A stretch of DNA of 64,000 nucleotides. It comes from Pseudomonas frederiksbergensis. Lineage in GTDB: Bacteria > Pseudomonadota > Gammaproteobacteria > Pseudomonadales > Pseudomonadaceae. The translations under genes were made by a program, and so were the position numbers. The notes under the pieces are model-generated. The model saw only the letters and a program-made list of their open reading frames with translations, searched no databases and had not been told where the DNA came from. The stretch covers positions 2,035,501 through 2,099,500 of the forward strand of contig NZ_CP018319.1 in NCBI RefSeq assembly GCF_001952935.1. The letters are read 5' to 3'. The stretch's first letter is position 1. Every line of letters starts with the position of its first letter. This document shows positions 1 to 9,132 of the stretch, in pieces.

Positions 1-89
1 CGAAATACGAAAAAATCTGGCGAAAGGTTGTTCAAAAATCCACCAGTCCCGGTATGATCGCGCGCCCTGATGCACGCTGGTAACAACCG

Positions 90-533
90 ATGATGAAGTC
101 CAACCTGATCGCCGCCGCGGAGATCGATCGCCTCGATACCTGGGCCAAGTACTCCGCCCCGATGTGTGGTTCGTGTGTTTCCAGCTGCTGCACCCTGCCG
201 GTCGAGGTCAAGATCAAGGATCTGATCCGTATCGGCATCGTCGATGAATTCGAGCGAGGCGAGCCGCCGAAGAACATCGCCAAGCGTCTGCAGAAGGAAG
301 GGATCGTCGAGCGTTACAACCAGAAGTCCGAGATCTTCACCCTTCAGCGCATGAGCAATAACGATTGCCTGTACCTGGATCGTAAGAGCCGTCTGTGCAC
401 TATTTATGAAAAGCGCCCGGATACTTGCCGCAACCACCCGAAAATCGGGCCGCGGCCGGGGTATTGCGCGTATAAACCCAAAGAAGTGGCGCGCGAGACC
501 AGCGAGAGCCGCCGCACCCTCGAAAAGTTTTAA
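90..533 (+). CDS. YkgJ-family cysteine cluster protein
   Basis: A 147-residue cytoplasmic protein rich in cysteines. One group (C26, C29, C33, C34) is near the N-terminus and a second group (DCLYL, LCTIY, DTCRNHP, PGYC) lies around residues 93-130. This pattern is typical of the YkgJ/CxxCxxCC family (PF03692), proposed to bind Zn or an Fe-S cluster; no reaction is established. Two consecutive ATGs make 90 or 93 equally plausible starts. It runs towards typA and shares the bidirectional terminator at 671-705 with it. Family assignment is firm, function unknown. Confidence 0.85.
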   Translation: MMKSNLIAAAEIDRLDTWAKYSAPMCGSCVSSCCTLPVEVKIKDLIRIGIVDEFERGEPPKNIAKRLQKEGIVERYNQKSEIFTLQRMSNNDCLYLDRKSRLCTIYEKRPDTCRNHPKIGPRPGYCAYKPKEVARETSESRRTLEKF

Positions 534-542
534 ACCAACCCT

Positions 543-649
543 GATCGTTCCCACGCTCCGCGTGGGAATGCCTCAACGGACGCTCCGCGTCCGCTTTAGG
601 GACGCGGAGCGTCCCGGGCTGCATTCCCACGCAGAGCGTGGGAACGATC
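543..649. repeat. Long inverted-repeat element, copy 1
   Basis: A 107-bp palindromic element. Its ends are a near-perfect inverted repeat beginning GATCGTTCCCACGC and ending GCGTGGGAACGATC, and it has an inner arm pair (GGACGCTCCGCGTCC / GGGACGCGGAGCGTCCC). Related copies lie at 10577-10686 and 12018-12152. It sits just after the YkgJ stop codon. It resembles the dispersed non-coding palindromic repeats of P. fluorescens genomes, which are probably mobilised in trans. Confidence 0.85.
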
Positions 650-670
650 TTCAAACCCCAGACAAACAAA

Positions 671-705
671 AACGCCCCCGACCTTGCGGTCGGGGGCGTT
701 TTTTT
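671..705. terminator. Bidirectional rho-independent terminator
   Basis: A perfect 13-bp stem (AACGCCCCCGACC / GGTCGGGGGCGTT) with a TTGC loop is followed by seven T on the + strand and by an A-rich tract on the other side. It can therefore stop both the YkgJ gene and the converging typA transcript. Confidence 0.9.
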
Positions 706-726
706 AGCAGCTAACTAAGTCGAAAC

Positions 727-2547
727 TCAGTTACCGGCTTTCTTGGCAGCGCGGGTACGCTCGCTTTCGCCCAGGATCTTCTTACGAAGACGGATGGACT
801 TAGGAGTGACTTCGCACAGTTCGTCTTCTTGCACGAACTCAAGAGCTTGTTCCAGGGTGAAACGGATAGGCGGAACCAGAGCGATGGTTTCGTCTTTACC
901 CGAGGCACGCATGTTGTCGAGCTTCTTGCCTTTGGTTGGGTTAACGCCCAGGTCGTTGTCGCGGCTGTTGATGCCGACGATTTGACCTTCGTACACGTCT
1001 TCACCGTGACCCAGGAACAGTTTGCCGCGAGCTTGCAGGGTTTCCAGCGAGTAAGTCAGAGCCTTACCGGTAGCAACCGAAACCAGCACGCCGTTCTGAC
1101 GGCCGGACATGTCGCCGGACTTCATCACGTCGTAACGGTCGAAGATCGAGGTCAGGATGCCTGCACCGGAGGTCAGGGTCAGGAACTCGTTACGGAAACC
1201 GATCAAGCCACGAGCCGGGATGTTGTACTCAAGGCGCACACGGCCCTTGCCATCCGGAACCATGTTGGTCAGGTCGCCCTTACGGATACCGATCTGTTCC
1301 ATGATCGAACCTTGCGATTCTTCCGGCAGGTCGATGGTCACGTTTTCGTACGGTTCGTGCTTGACGCCGTCAACCATGCGGATGATCACTTCCGGACGAC
1401 CAACACCCATTTCGAAGCCTTCGCGACGCATGGTTTCGATCAGTACCGAGAGGTGCAGCTCACCACGGCCGGAGACTTTGAACTTGTCGGCGGTGTCGCC
1501 TTCTTCAACGCGCAGGGCAACGTTGTAGAGCAGTTCCTTGTCCAGACGTTCCTTGATGTTACGGCTGGTGACGAACTTGCCTTCTTTACCGCAGAAAGGC
1601 GAGTCGTTTACCTGGAAGGTCATGGAAACGGTTGGTTCGTCAACGGTCAGCGGCTTCATCGCTTCGACGTTCAGTGGGTCGCACAGAGTGTCGGAGATGA
1701 ACAGCTGGTCGAAGCCGCTGATGCAGACGATGTCGCCGGCAGCTGCTTCTTCAACGTCGATACGGTGCAGACCGTGGTGACCCATCAGCTTCAGGATACG
1801 ACCGGTACGCTTCTTGCCGTCGGCGTCGATAGCGACAACCGGAGTGTTCGGCTTGATGCGACCACGAGCGATACGGCCAACGCCGATAACACCCAGGAAG
1901 CTGTTGTAGTCCAGAGCGGAGATTTGCATCTGGAACGGACCTTCACGGTCGACTTTCGGCGCAGGTACGTTGTCGACGATCGACTGGTACAGCGGGGTCA
2001 TGTCTTCAGCCATGTCGGTGTGTTCCAGACCGGCAATGCCGTTCAGGGCCGAGGCGTAGACAACTTTGAAGTCCAGCTGTTCTTCGGTAGCACCGAGGTT
2101 GTCGAACAGGTCGAAGATCTGGTCCAGAACCCAGTCCGGACGCGCGCCTGGACGGTCAACCTTGTTGATCACCACGATTGGACGCAGGCCGGCTTCGAAA
2201 GCCTTCTTGGTCACGAAACGGGTTTGCGGCATAGGGCCGTCTTGAGCGTCAACCAGCAGCAGAACGGAGTCAACCATCGACATTACGCGTTCAACTTCGC
2301 CGCCGAAGTCGGCGTGGCCCGGGGTGTCCACGATGTTGATGTGGTAGCCGTTCCAGTTGATGGCGGTGTTTTTCGCCAGAATGGTAATACCGCGCTCTTT
2401 CTCCTGGTCGTTGGAGTCCATCACGCGCTCGTCGTTGAGCTCGTTGCGCTCCAGGGTGCCGGATTGACGCAAGAGTTTGTCTACCAGGGTGGTCTTACCA
2501 TGGTCAACGTGAGCAATGATGGCGATGTTGCGTAGATTTTCGATCAC
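727..2547 (-). CDS. typA: Ribosome-associated GTPase TypA/BipA
   Basis: A 606-residue translational GTPase of the EF-G/LepA superfamily that binds the 70S ribosome and is linked to 50S assembly and stress or cold responses. The G1 motif HVDHGKTT is at residues 13-20, G3 DTPGH at about 74-78 and G4 NKVD at about 126-129. The EF-G-like domains and the BipA C-terminal domain follow, and the length is normal for the family. The ATG at 2547 begins directly with the conserved [13 protein letters not shown]. It converges on the YkgJ gene; thiI lies upstream on the same strand after a 139-bp gap. Confidence 0.98.
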   Translation of the reverse strand: MIENLRNIAIIAHVDHGKTTLVDKLLRQSGTLERNELNDERVMDSNDQEKERGITILAKNTAINWNGYHINIVDTPGHADFGGEVERVMSMVDSVLLLVDAQDGPMPQTRFVTKKAFEAGLRPIVVINKVDRPGARPDWVLDQIFDLFDNLGATEEQLDFKVVYASALNGIAGLEHTDMAEDMTPLYQSIVDNVPAPKVDREGPFQMQISALDYNSFLGVIGVGRIARGRIKPNTPVVAIDADGKKRTGRILKLMGHHGLHRIDVEEAAAGDIVCISGFDQLFISDTLCDPLNVEAMKPLTVDEPTVSMTFQVNDSPFCGKEGKFVTSRNIKERLDKELLYNVALRVEEGDTADKFKVSGRGELHLSVLIETMRREGFEMGVGRPEVIIRMVDGVKHEPYENVTIDLPEESQGSIMEQIGIRKGDLTNMVPDGKGRVRLEYNIPARGLIGFRNEFLTLTSGAGILTSIFDRYDVMKSGDMSGRQNGVLVSVATGKALTYSLETLQARGKLFLGHGEDVYEGQIVGINSRDNDLGVNPTKGKKLDNMRASGKDETIALVPPIRFTLEQALEFVQEDELCEVTPKSIRLRKKILGESERTRAAKKAGN

Positions 2548-2686
2548 TTGTGTATCTCGATCAGAGGATTCGGTGTGCTGACAAGTCTTGGCAGCGATTT
2601 ACAGTAGAGTCAGGCCTTGCCGTTACAGCTTGACGGCAGGGTCGGGGGGCCGGTGACGCAGGCCACAGGCATACAGCCCCGGGCTC

Positions 2687-4141
2687 TTAGCTCGGTCGAT
2701 AAACGCGCACATTGGCATGCCCCTCACTGAGCAAATGGTGGGCATGCAGGCGACTCATCACGCCTTTGTCGCAATACAGCAGGTACTGGCGAGTAGGGTC
2801 CAGTTCCTTGAAACGAGCGTTCAATGCATAAAACGGCATCGTCTGCACCTCAATGCCAGCGAGTTCAAGCGGCTCGTCTTCAGCGGCATCCGGATGACGG
2901 ATGTCGATGATGATCTGGCCCGCCAGTGCTTCGCTGACTTCTTCGATCTGCAAGTCCTGGCCCAATTCGTCGATTACGCGATCGATCGGCACCAGTTTGG
3001 CGTTCTCGAGCGCACGCTCAAGTACTGCCATGTCGAACTGTTGTTCTTCGTACTCCACGCGTGGACGCTTGGCGTGGGTCTTTGGGTTCACCGAGATGAC
3101 CCCGCAGTATTCCGGCATGTGCTTGGCGAAATCGGCAGTCCCGATTTCGTTGGCCAGGTCGATGATGTCCTGCTTGTGACTGGCGATCAGCGGTCGCAAG
3201 ACCAGCTTGTCGGTCACGCAGTCGATCACGGACAGGTTCGGCAGCGTCTGGCTCGACACCTGGGAAATCGCTTCGCCGGTGACCAGCGCTTCGATCTCCA
3301 GCCGATCGGCAATACGGGAAGCAGCGCGCAACATCATACGCTTCAAAACTACGCCCATATGACTGTTATCGACTTTCCCGAGAATTTCTCCCAGTACTTC
3401 CTCGAAAGGCACACTGACAAATAACACGCGTTGGGAGCTGCCGTACTTCTTCCAGATGAAGTGCGCGACTTCCATAACGCCCAGTTCATGGGCTCGTCCG
3501 CCCAGATTGAAGAAGCAGAAATGGCTCATCAGCCCGCGGCGCATGATCTGGTAGGCAGCTACAGTGGAATCGAAGCCGCCGGACATCAGCACAAGCGTCT
3601 GTTCCAGGGCCCCCAGCGGATAACCGCCGATGCTGTTGTGCTGGTTGTGGATCACGAACAACCGTTTGTCGCGAATTTCGAGACGAACTTCAATTTCCGG
3701 CTCTTTCAGCGAGATTCCGGCGGCGCCGCACTGACGACGCAGTTGGCTGCCGACGTATTTCTCGACATCCATCGAGCTGAATTCATGCTTGCCGGCACGC
3801 TTGCAGCGCACCGAAAAAATCTTCCCGGCCAACGCATCACCGAAGTGCTGCTTGCACTTGGCGACGATGTCGTCGAAGTCGCCCAGCGGGTATTCGTCGA
3901 CTTGCAGGAAATGCGCGATGCCCGGCATGCAGCTCAGGCGCTCGGTCATCTCCTTCAGGGCTTTCGGCTCGCTGACGCGGGTTTCCAACTCGAGGTTGTC
4001 CCACACACCGTTCACCACCACAGCCGGATCCAGGTCGCGGAGCACGGTACGGATGTTTTTGGCCAACTGGCGGATGAAACGCATCCGTACCGGGCGGCTC
4101 TTGATGGTGATCTCGGGGAAGACTTTTACGATTAGTTTCAT
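2687..4141 (-). CDS. thiI: tRNA 4-thiouridine synthase ThiI
   Basis: ThiI adenylates U8 of tRNA and transfers sulfur from IscS, and in many bacteria also supplies sulfur for thiamine. Starting at the ATG at 4141 gives 484 residues beginning [14 protein letters not shown]; the reading frame is open 21 codons further, but family alignment favours this ATG. The order is ferredoxin-like/THUMP domain, PP-loop LMSGGFDST at about 185-193, and a C-terminal rhodanese domain with the persulfide cysteine in YLLYCDKG (about C457). All key residues are present. Confidence 0.96.
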   Translation of the reverse strand: MKLIVKVFPEITIKSRPVRMRFIRQLAKNIRTVLRDLDPAVVVNGVWDNLELETRVSEPKALKEMTERLSCMPGIAHFLQVDEYPLGDFDDIVAKCKQHFGDALAGKIFSVRCKRAGKHEFSSMDVEKYVGSQLRRQCGAAGISLKEPEIEVRLEIRDKRLFVIHNQHNSIGGYPLGALEQTLVLMSGGFDSTVAAYQIMRRGLMSHFCFFNLGGRAHELGVMEVAHFIWKKYGSSQRVLFVSVPFEEVLGEILGKVDNSHMGVVLKRMMLRAASRIADRLEIEALVTGEAISQVSSQTLPNLSVIDCVTDKLVLRPLIASHKQDIIDLANEIGTADFAKHMPEYCGVISVNPKTHAKRPRVEYEEQQFDMAVLERALENAKLVPIDRVIDELGQDLQIEEVSEALAGQIIIDIRHPDAAEDEPLELAGIEVQTMPFYALNARFKELDPTRQYLLYCDKGVMSRLHAHHLLSEGHANVRVYRPS

Positions 4142-4235
4142 GAAAACAGCGCGCGCTGGGCCAGCCGAAAAAGGGGGGCGCGGATTATAGCGGAAATTGC
4201 TCAAGGTTTAACCAGTTAATGTGCAGAAGGTTTTG

Positions 4236-4254
4236 CGCGCACCAAAACAGGTCA
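4236..4254 (+). promoter_or_regulatory. Probable NtrC-binding site (imperfect)
   Basis: The sequence GCGCACCAAAACAGGTCA has the left half GCACCA of the NtrC consensus (GCACCA-N3-TGGTGC) and a degenerate right half. It lies about 105-120 bp upstream of the sigma-54 promoter of glnA, a usual enhancer distance. Confidence 0.5.
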
Positions 4255-4357
4255 TTTGTTGAATATGACGCTACATTACAGGGCGCTATTTCCCGCTTTG
4301 CTGCGCTTTACATCTATAGAAGCGTGAAAATGGGGCAAAAAACCCATGGTGGGGCAC

Positions 4358-4373
4358 TGGCATGCAATTTGCT
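4358..4373 (+). promoter_or_regulatory. Sigma-54 promoter of glnA
   Basis: TGGCATGCAATTTGCT matches the -24/-12 consensus, with GG and GC separated by exactly 10 bp. Transcription should start near 4384, giving a leader of about 88 nt before glnA. NtrC-activated sigma-54 control of glnA under nitrogen limitation is well established in gamma-proteobacteria. Confidence 0.85.
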
Positions 4374-4471
4374 CCCTTGTGAGGCAGGTTGCCTTGGCAG
4401 AGTATTCGCGCCGGCATCACCCACATTCTAAGGGCATCCACTACTAAGCCCGAAGCCACCCGGAGGACACT

Positions 4472-5878
4472 ATGTCGAAGTCGGTTCAACTCATCAAAGA
4501 TCATGACGTCAAGTGGATTGATCTGCGCTTCACGGATACCAAAGGCACTCAGCATCACGTGACCATGCCGGCTCGCGACGCGCTGGATGAAGCTTTCTTC
4601 GAAGAAGGCAAAATGTTCGACGGTTCCTCCATCGCTGGCTGGAAAGGCATCGAAGCCTCCGACATGATCCTGATGCCGGACGACAGCACTGCCGTTCTCG
4701 ACCCGTTCACCGAAGAGCCAACCCTGATCCTGGTTTGCGACGTGATCGAGCCTTCGACCATGCAAGGCTACGACCGTGACCCACGTGCGATCGCCAAGCG
4801 TGCCGAGGAATACCTGAAGTCGACCGGTATCGGCGACACCGTATTCGTTGGTCCAGAGCCTGAGTTCTTCATCTTCGACGAAGTGAAGTTCAAGTCCGAC
4901 ATCTCCGGCTCGATGTTCAAGATCTACTCCGAACAGGGTTCGTGGATGTCCGACCAGGACGTGGAAGGCGGCAACAAAGGCCACCGTCCAGGCGTCAAAG
5001 GCGGCTACTTCCCTGTTCCGCCGTTCGACCACGACCACGAAATCCGTACCTCCATGTGCAACGCCATGGAAGAAATGGGCCTGGTCATCGAAGTTCACCA
5101 CCACGAAGTGGCGACTGCCGGCCAGAACGAAATCGGTGTGAAGTTCAACACCCTGGTCGCCAAGGCTGACGAAGTTCAGACCCTGAAGTACTGCGTACAC
5201 AACGTTGCTGATGCATACGGCCGCACCGCGACCTTCATGCCTAAGCCTCTGTACGGCGACAACGGTTCGGGTATGCACGTTCACCTGTCCATCGCCAAAG
5301 ATGGCAAGAACACCTTCGCTGGCGAAGGCTATGCCGGCCTGTCCGACACTGCCCTGTACTTCATCGGCGGCATCATCAAGCACGGTAAAGCGCTGAACGG
5401 CTTCACCAACCCATCGACCAACTCCTACAAGCGTCTGGTCCCAGGTTTCGAAGCGCCAGTAATGCTGGCCTACTCGGCTCGCAACCGTTCCGCTTCGATC
5501 CGTATTCCTTACGTATCCAGCCCTCGCGCCCGCCGTATCGAAGCTCGCTTCCCGGATCCGGCAGCCAACCCGTACCTGGCCTTCGCTGCCCTGGTAATGG
5601 CCGGCCTGGACGGTATCCAGAACAAGATCCACCCTGGCGACGCAGCTGACAAAAACCTGTACGACCTGCCGCCTGAAGAGGCGAAAGAGATCCCACAAGT
5701 TTGCGGCAGCCTGAAAGAAGCCCTGGAAGAGCTGGACAAAGGTCGTGCGTTCCTGACCAAAGGCGGCGTTTTCAGCGACGACTTCATCGACGCTTACATC
5801 GCCCTGAAAAGCGAAGAAGAAATCAAGGTTCGTACCTTCGTACACCCACTGGAATACGAGCTGTACTACAGCTGCTGA
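4472..5878 (+). CDS. glnA: Glutamine synthetase type I
   Basis: GlnA makes glutamine from glutamate, ammonia and ATP as a cytoplasmic dodecamer and is the main entry of ammonium into metabolism. The protein has 468 residues, as expected for the beta subtype. The adenylylation tyrosine is in NLYDLPPEE at about Y397. Metal and glutamate-binding motifs are intact ([40 protein letters not shown]). The next genes towards ntrB are a secreted protein and two DUF4124 proteins. Confidence 0.99.
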   Translation: MSKSVQLIKDHDVKWIDLRFTDTKGTQHHVTMPARDALDEAFFEEGKMFDGSSIAGWKGIEASDMILMPDDSTAVLDPFTEEPTLILVCDVIEPSTMQGYDRDPRAIAKRAEEYLKSTGIGDTVFVGPEPEFFIFDEVKFKSDISGSMFKIYSEQGSWMSDQDVEGGNKGHRPGVKGGYFPVPPFDHDHEIRTSMCNAMEEMGLVIEVHHHEVATAGQNEIGVKFNTLVAKADEVQTLKYCVHNVADAYGRTATFMPKPLYGDNGSGMHVHLSIAKDGKNTFAGEGYAGLSDTALYFIGGIIKHGKALNGFTNPSTNSYKRLVPGFEAPVMLAYSARNRSASIRIPYVSSPRARRIEARFPDPAANPYLAFAALVMAGLDGIQNKIHPGDAADKNLYDLPPEEAKEIPQVCGSLKEALEELDKGRAFLTKGGVFSDDFIDAYIALKSEEEIKVRTFVHPLEYELYYSC

Positions 5879-5911
5879 TCCGGTAGCGCCAGCACACGCG
5901 GCGTAACAAAT

Positions 5912-5937
5912 GAGGCCTCCTTCGGGAGGCCTTTTTT
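5912..5937 (+). terminator. glnA terminator
   Basis: The hairpin GAGGCCTCC-TTC-GGGAGGCC is followed by TTTTTT, 34 bp after the glnA stop codon. Confidence 0.9.
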
Positions 5938-6039
5938 GTGGGCGTAAGTTTTCAGGCAAAACATTTTTTGATAATAGTTCTGCGAAACTTCCAGGCAATT
6001 TTCATTTACTGTCCCGGGACTTTTCGGAAGGACCATCAG

Positions 6040-6627
6040 ATGAAATCAGCATCGGCCTCTCTTTATTCGCTAGCGTTGTTTCTTGCGGCGCTGACACCTG
6101 CCTGGGCCGTAGCGGATAGTTCCCATACCACTGATCAGGGCAAACACTGGTTGGTGGAAAAATCTTCCGATGACAGCCGGTTTCAAATTGCCCTTCTCAG
6201 CGGAAATACACGCTATGACGGCAAAACCGGCGAGGCCCTATTGGCGATAAGTTGTCATCCTGATAACCCGATGAGAATGTCCCTGACTATCCCGACCCAG
6301 CGACTTGGCTTCAATGCCGATGATTATGAAGGGCCGGGGGCGCCGGCAAACGGTCCATTGCGCCTGACAACCGGCACACGCGCGCCCATCAGCTCTCTGG
6401 TCAGCGGTTCGGGCTCGGTAAGGAGCCTGCAAGAAGACGGCTGGGTATTCGAGTTTGGTACGAGCATCGACAAGCGCGAGTTGCATTACTGGCTCACTGA
6501 CACAGCCCATGGTCAACCTGTAACGTTGACACTGCCTTCGCTCAAGGGTGATACCCCACTGATTGCAGAGTTTGTATTGCCAGAAGACGACAGCGGGTTG
6601 CGCAATGTTATCGGGGCTTGCCTGTAA
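6040..6627 (+). CDS. Secreted hypothetical protein
   Basis: A 195-residue protein with a clear Sec signal peptide (MKSASASLYSLALFLAALTP...AWA, cleavage near residue 23). The ATG at 6040 was chosen because GGAAGGA lies 8-14 bp upstream and the signal peptide starts here; an in-frame ATG at 5938 would add an unlikely hydrophobic leader. The mature part has no motif I recognise apart from one cysteine near LLAISCHPD and one at the C-terminus (IGACL), which could pair. Its place between glnA and ntrB is shared with other pseudomonads, but a link to nitrogen control is not shown. Confidence 0.75.
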   Translation: MKSASASLYSLALFLAALTPAWAVADSSHTTDQGKHWLVEKSSDDSRFQIALLSGNTRYDGKTGEALLAISCHPDNPMRMSLTIPTQRLGFNADDYEGPGAPANGPLRLTTGTRAPISSLVSGSGSVRSLQEDGWVFEFGTSIDKRELHYWLTDTAHGQPVTLTLPSLKGDTPLIAEFVLPEDDSGLRNVIGACL

Positions 6628-6693
6628 CCAACTATGCCAACCCACGCCCGTAACCTATGCTGCAAGCCAACGCTTTCGTTTCTGGTCGATTTT

Positions 6694-7203
6694 ATGGGTC
6701 GTGGTTTTCTACTGATGCTGCTGTTGATCGCCCTGCCCGCCGCAGCGCAGATCTACAAATACACCGACGCCGACGGCAACACCGCCTACAGCAATCAACC
6801 GCCCGATGGGGTGAAGGCTCAACCGGTCGAGTTGCCACCGCTGAACAGGGTTGAGCCCCAGGCGCCATCTGCTCCACCGGTTGAAGCCAGCAGTCGCGAA
6901 CAGCCGCGTAGCGCTTACGAGGTGCTGGAACTGACCAACTTGCCCACCACCGAAGCGCTGCGTGCCAACAACGGCACTTTCACTGTCAACGTACTGATCA
7001 AACCCCGCCTGCAAGGCCCACATTTGTTCAGGCTGTTGCTGGACGATCAGCCTTACGGCCAGCCGAGCAACGTGCCAATCCTGCAACTGGTCAATATTGA
7101 TCGCGGCACGCACAGCCTCGCGGTGCAGGTGATCGACGGGGAAACCATCGTTCAACAAAGTCCCACCGTGACGTTCACCGTACAACGGGTGCATAAGCCG
7201 TGA
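6694..7203 (+). CDS. DUF4124 domain-containing periplasmic protein (first copy)
   Basis: The ATG at 6694 gives 169 residues with a signal peptide (MGRGFLLMLLLIALPAAA) followed directly by the DUF4124 signature IYKYTDADGNTAYSNQPPDG. A more distal ATG at 6634 would place 20 non-signal residues in front. The C-terminal half has a beta-rich FN3-like character (LLDDQPYG, NIDRGTHSLAVQVID). The next gene is a paralogue with the same layout and overlaps this stop codon, so the two are translationally coupled. Function unknown. Confidence 0.85.
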   Translation: MGRGFLLMLLLIALPAAAQIYKYTDADGNTAYSNQPPDGVKAQPVELPPLNRVEPQAPSAPPVEASSREQPRSAYEVLELTNLPTTEALRANNGTFTVNVLIKPRLQGPHLFRLLLDDQPYGQPSNVPILQLVNIDRGTHSLAVQVIDGETIVQQSPTVTFTVQRVHKP

Positions 7204-7817
7204 GGCTGTGGCTGCTGATCATCTGTTTGATCGCCCTGCCGGTGACGGCCGAGGTATTCACCTACATCGACGCCCAGGGCAATCGGGTTTACACCGACCA
7301 GCCAGGCTCCGGCAATGCCAAGCGTGTCCCGATGGCGCCGAGTAACCGCATGTCCGCCAACCCTGGCGGCGCAGCACCGGTAGCTGGAAAGAAGGCCGCA
7401 ACAAAACCACTGTTTCACTACGACATGCTGAGAGTACTGGTGCCGGAGCCAGACGCCACGGTACGCAGCAGCGCTGGAGAGATTATTGTCAGCGTCACCA
7501 GCGAACCCGGTCTGCAACGTGGCCATCGCTACCGATTGCTCCTCGATGGCCAACCCACCGCAGATCCCGGCTTGAGCCCGGTGTTCGCCCTGAGCAACAT
7601 CGATCGCGGCAGCCATAACCTCTCCGTGGAAATCCTCGATGAACAGGGCCGCACGGTCGAGCGCACCGCCAACCAGCCGTTCCACATGCTGCGCATCTCT
7701 CTGGCGCAGAAGCGTCAAGTCAAACCCTGCATCCTCCCCGATTACGGCCAACGGCCGGAATGTCCGCTCAAAGACAAACCCGCTGAAGAAAAAAATCCCT
7801 TCCTGCGCTTCTTCTAA
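7200..7817 (+). CDS. DUF4124 domain-containing periplasmic protein (second copy)
   Basis: A 205-residue paralogue of the preceding gene. It starts at a GTG that overlaps the previous stop codon (GTGA). A short signal peptide (MRLWLLIICLIALPVTA) precedes the DUF4124 motif VFTYIDAQGNRVYTDQPGSG, and the C-terminal half shares the LLLDGQPT / NIDRGSHNLSVEILD pattern with its neighbour. The pair probably arose by tandem duplication. It ends about 15 bp before the NtrC site of ntrB. Confidence 0.85.
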   Translation: MRLWLLIICLIALPVTAEVFTYIDAQGNRVYTDQPGSGNAKRVPMAPSNRMSANPGGAAPVAGKKAATKPLFHYDMLRVLVPEPDATVRSSAGEIIVSVTSEPGLQRGHRYRLLLDGQPTADPGLSPVFALSNIDRGSHNLSVEILDEQGRTVERTANQPFHMLRISLAQKRQVKPCILPDYGQRPECPLKDKPAEEKNPFLRFF

Positions 7818-7831
7818 CGCCATTCAGGTTT

Positions 7832-7850
7832 GCGCACTATATTGGTGCAA
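7832..7850 (+). promoter_or_regulatory. NtrC-binding site upstream of ntrBC
   Basis: GCACTATATTGGTGC at 7834-7848 fits the NtrC consensus GCACYA-N3-TGGTGC in both halves. A further half site, TTGCACCA, lies at 7855-7862. No sigma-54 promoter is visible downstream, so the site most likely represses a sigma-70 ntrBC promoter, as at enteric glnL. Confidence 0.75.
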
Positions 7851-8046
7851 TTGGTTGCACCACACCCATAAACCAACCCATTTTGGTTCGAAAGTACCCG
7901 TCAAAGCTGGCAGAACGCCACGCAAACGAGCGTCAAACGCCCGTTTCAGGCCTTAAACGCTTCTTTTCGGAGCCTTGGTTTGGTTTTTGCATTTTCCTCG
8001 TATCGGCGCGTTATTCACGCGCATGCCTGCTCCAAAAGAGGTCCTG

Positions 8047-9132
8047 ATGACCATTAGTGACGCACTGCATCGATTGCTACTCGACAACCTGACCACCGCC
8101 ACCATTCTGCTCGACGCCGAACTGCGCCTCGAGTACATGAACCCGGCGGCGGAAATGCTCCTGGCCATCAGCGGTCAGCGTAGCCATGGGCAGTTCATCA
8201 GCGAGTTGTTCACCGAATCCACCGAGGCGCTGAACTCCTTGCGCCAGGCGGTCCAGCAAGCCCATCCGTTCACCAAGCGCGAAGCGATGCTCACCGCCCT
8301 CACCGGCCAGACGCTGACCGTCGACTACGCGGTGACGCCCATCCTGGCCAACGGCGCCACCATGCTGCTGCTGGAAGTCCACCCCCGCGACCGCTTGCTG
8401 CGAATCACCAAGGAAGAGGCGCAGCTATCGAAGCAGGAAACCAGCAAGATGCTGGTGCGCGGTCTCGCTCACGAGATCAAGAATCCTCTCGGCGGGATTC
8501 GCGGCGCGGCGCAATTGCTCGCTCGCGAACTGCCGGAAGAAAGCCTGCGCGACTACACCAACGTGATCATTGAAGAGGCCGACCGCCTGCGCAATCTGGT
8601 CGATCGCATGCTCGGCTCCAACAAGCTGCCGTCTCTGGCGATGTGCAACATCCATGAAGTGCTGGAACGGGTTTGTCATCTGGTGGAAGCCGAAAGCCAG
8701 GGTTGCATCACTTTGGTGCGCGACTACGACCCAAGCATTCCCGACGTGTTGATCGACCGCGAACAGATGATTCAGGCCGTGCTGAACATCGTGCGCAATG
8801 CGATGCAGGCCATCAGCAGCCAGAACGAGCTGCGCCTTGGCCGCATCAGCCTGCGCACCCGCGCCATGCGCCAGTTCACCATCGGCCACGTGCGCCATCG
8901 CCTGGTGACCAAGATCGAAATCATCGATAACGGCCCGGGCATTCCCGCGGACTTGCAGGAAACCATCTTCTTTCCCATGGTCAGCGGCCGTCCGGACGGT
9001 ACCGGGCTGGGCCTGGCCATTACCCAGAACATCATCAGCCAGCACCAGGGCCTGATCGAATGTGACAGCCATCCAGGCCACACCACCTTCTCGATCTTTC
9101 TGCCACTGGAACAAGGAGCCACATCGACATGA
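8047..9132 (+). CDS. glnL: Nitrogen regulation sensor kinase NtrB
   Basis: The start at 8047 gives 361 residues beginning MTISDALHRLLLDNL; upstream codons are non-conserved. An N-terminal PAS domain is followed by the HisKA motif GLAHEIKNPLGG (H142 is the phosphorylated histidine) and an HATPase domain with the N box (NIVRNAMQA), DNGPGIP and GTGLGLAI. NtrB phosphorylates NtrC when nitrogen is scarce and is switched to a phosphatase by PII. Its stop codon overlaps the ntrC ATG by 4 bp (ATGA), so the two are coupled. Confidence 0.97.
   Translation: MTISDALHRLLLDNLTTATILLDAELRLEYMNPAAEMLLAISGQRSHGQFISELFTESTEALNSLRQAVQQAHPFTKREAMLTALTGQTLTVDYAVTPILANGATMLLLEVHPRDRLLRITKEEAQLSKQETSKMLVRGLAHEIKNPLGGIRGAAQLLARELPEESLRDYTNVIIEEADRLRNLVDRMLGSNKLPSLAMCNIHEVLERVCHLVEAESQGCITLVRDYDPSIPDVLIDREQMIQAVLNIVRNAMQAISSQNELRLGRISLRTRAMRQFTIGHVRHRLVTKIEIIDNGPGIPADLQETIFFPMVSGRPDGTGLGLAITQNIISQHQGLIECDSHPGHTTFSIFLPLEQGATST

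Larger units (their letters stand above)
4142..4471. other. thiI-glnA divergent intergenic region
   Basis: A 330-bp stretch without a gene, holding the divergent promoters of thiI and glnA. It contains a sigma-54 promoter at 4358-4373 and an NtrC-like site at 4236-4254, both oriented for glnA. The roughly 85-nt untranslated leader of glnA ends in a good ribosome-binding site (CGGAGGAC before 4472). Confidence 0.8.

Noticed and set aside
829..2535. Long open frame on the + strand opposite typA
   Set aside because: Antisense shadow of a strongly conserved gene in GC-rich DNA; no ribosome-binding site or known domain. The same holds for the frames opposite glnA (4286-5998), gpmI (13539-14942), hisBHAF (20935-23475) and oprD (62027-63223).
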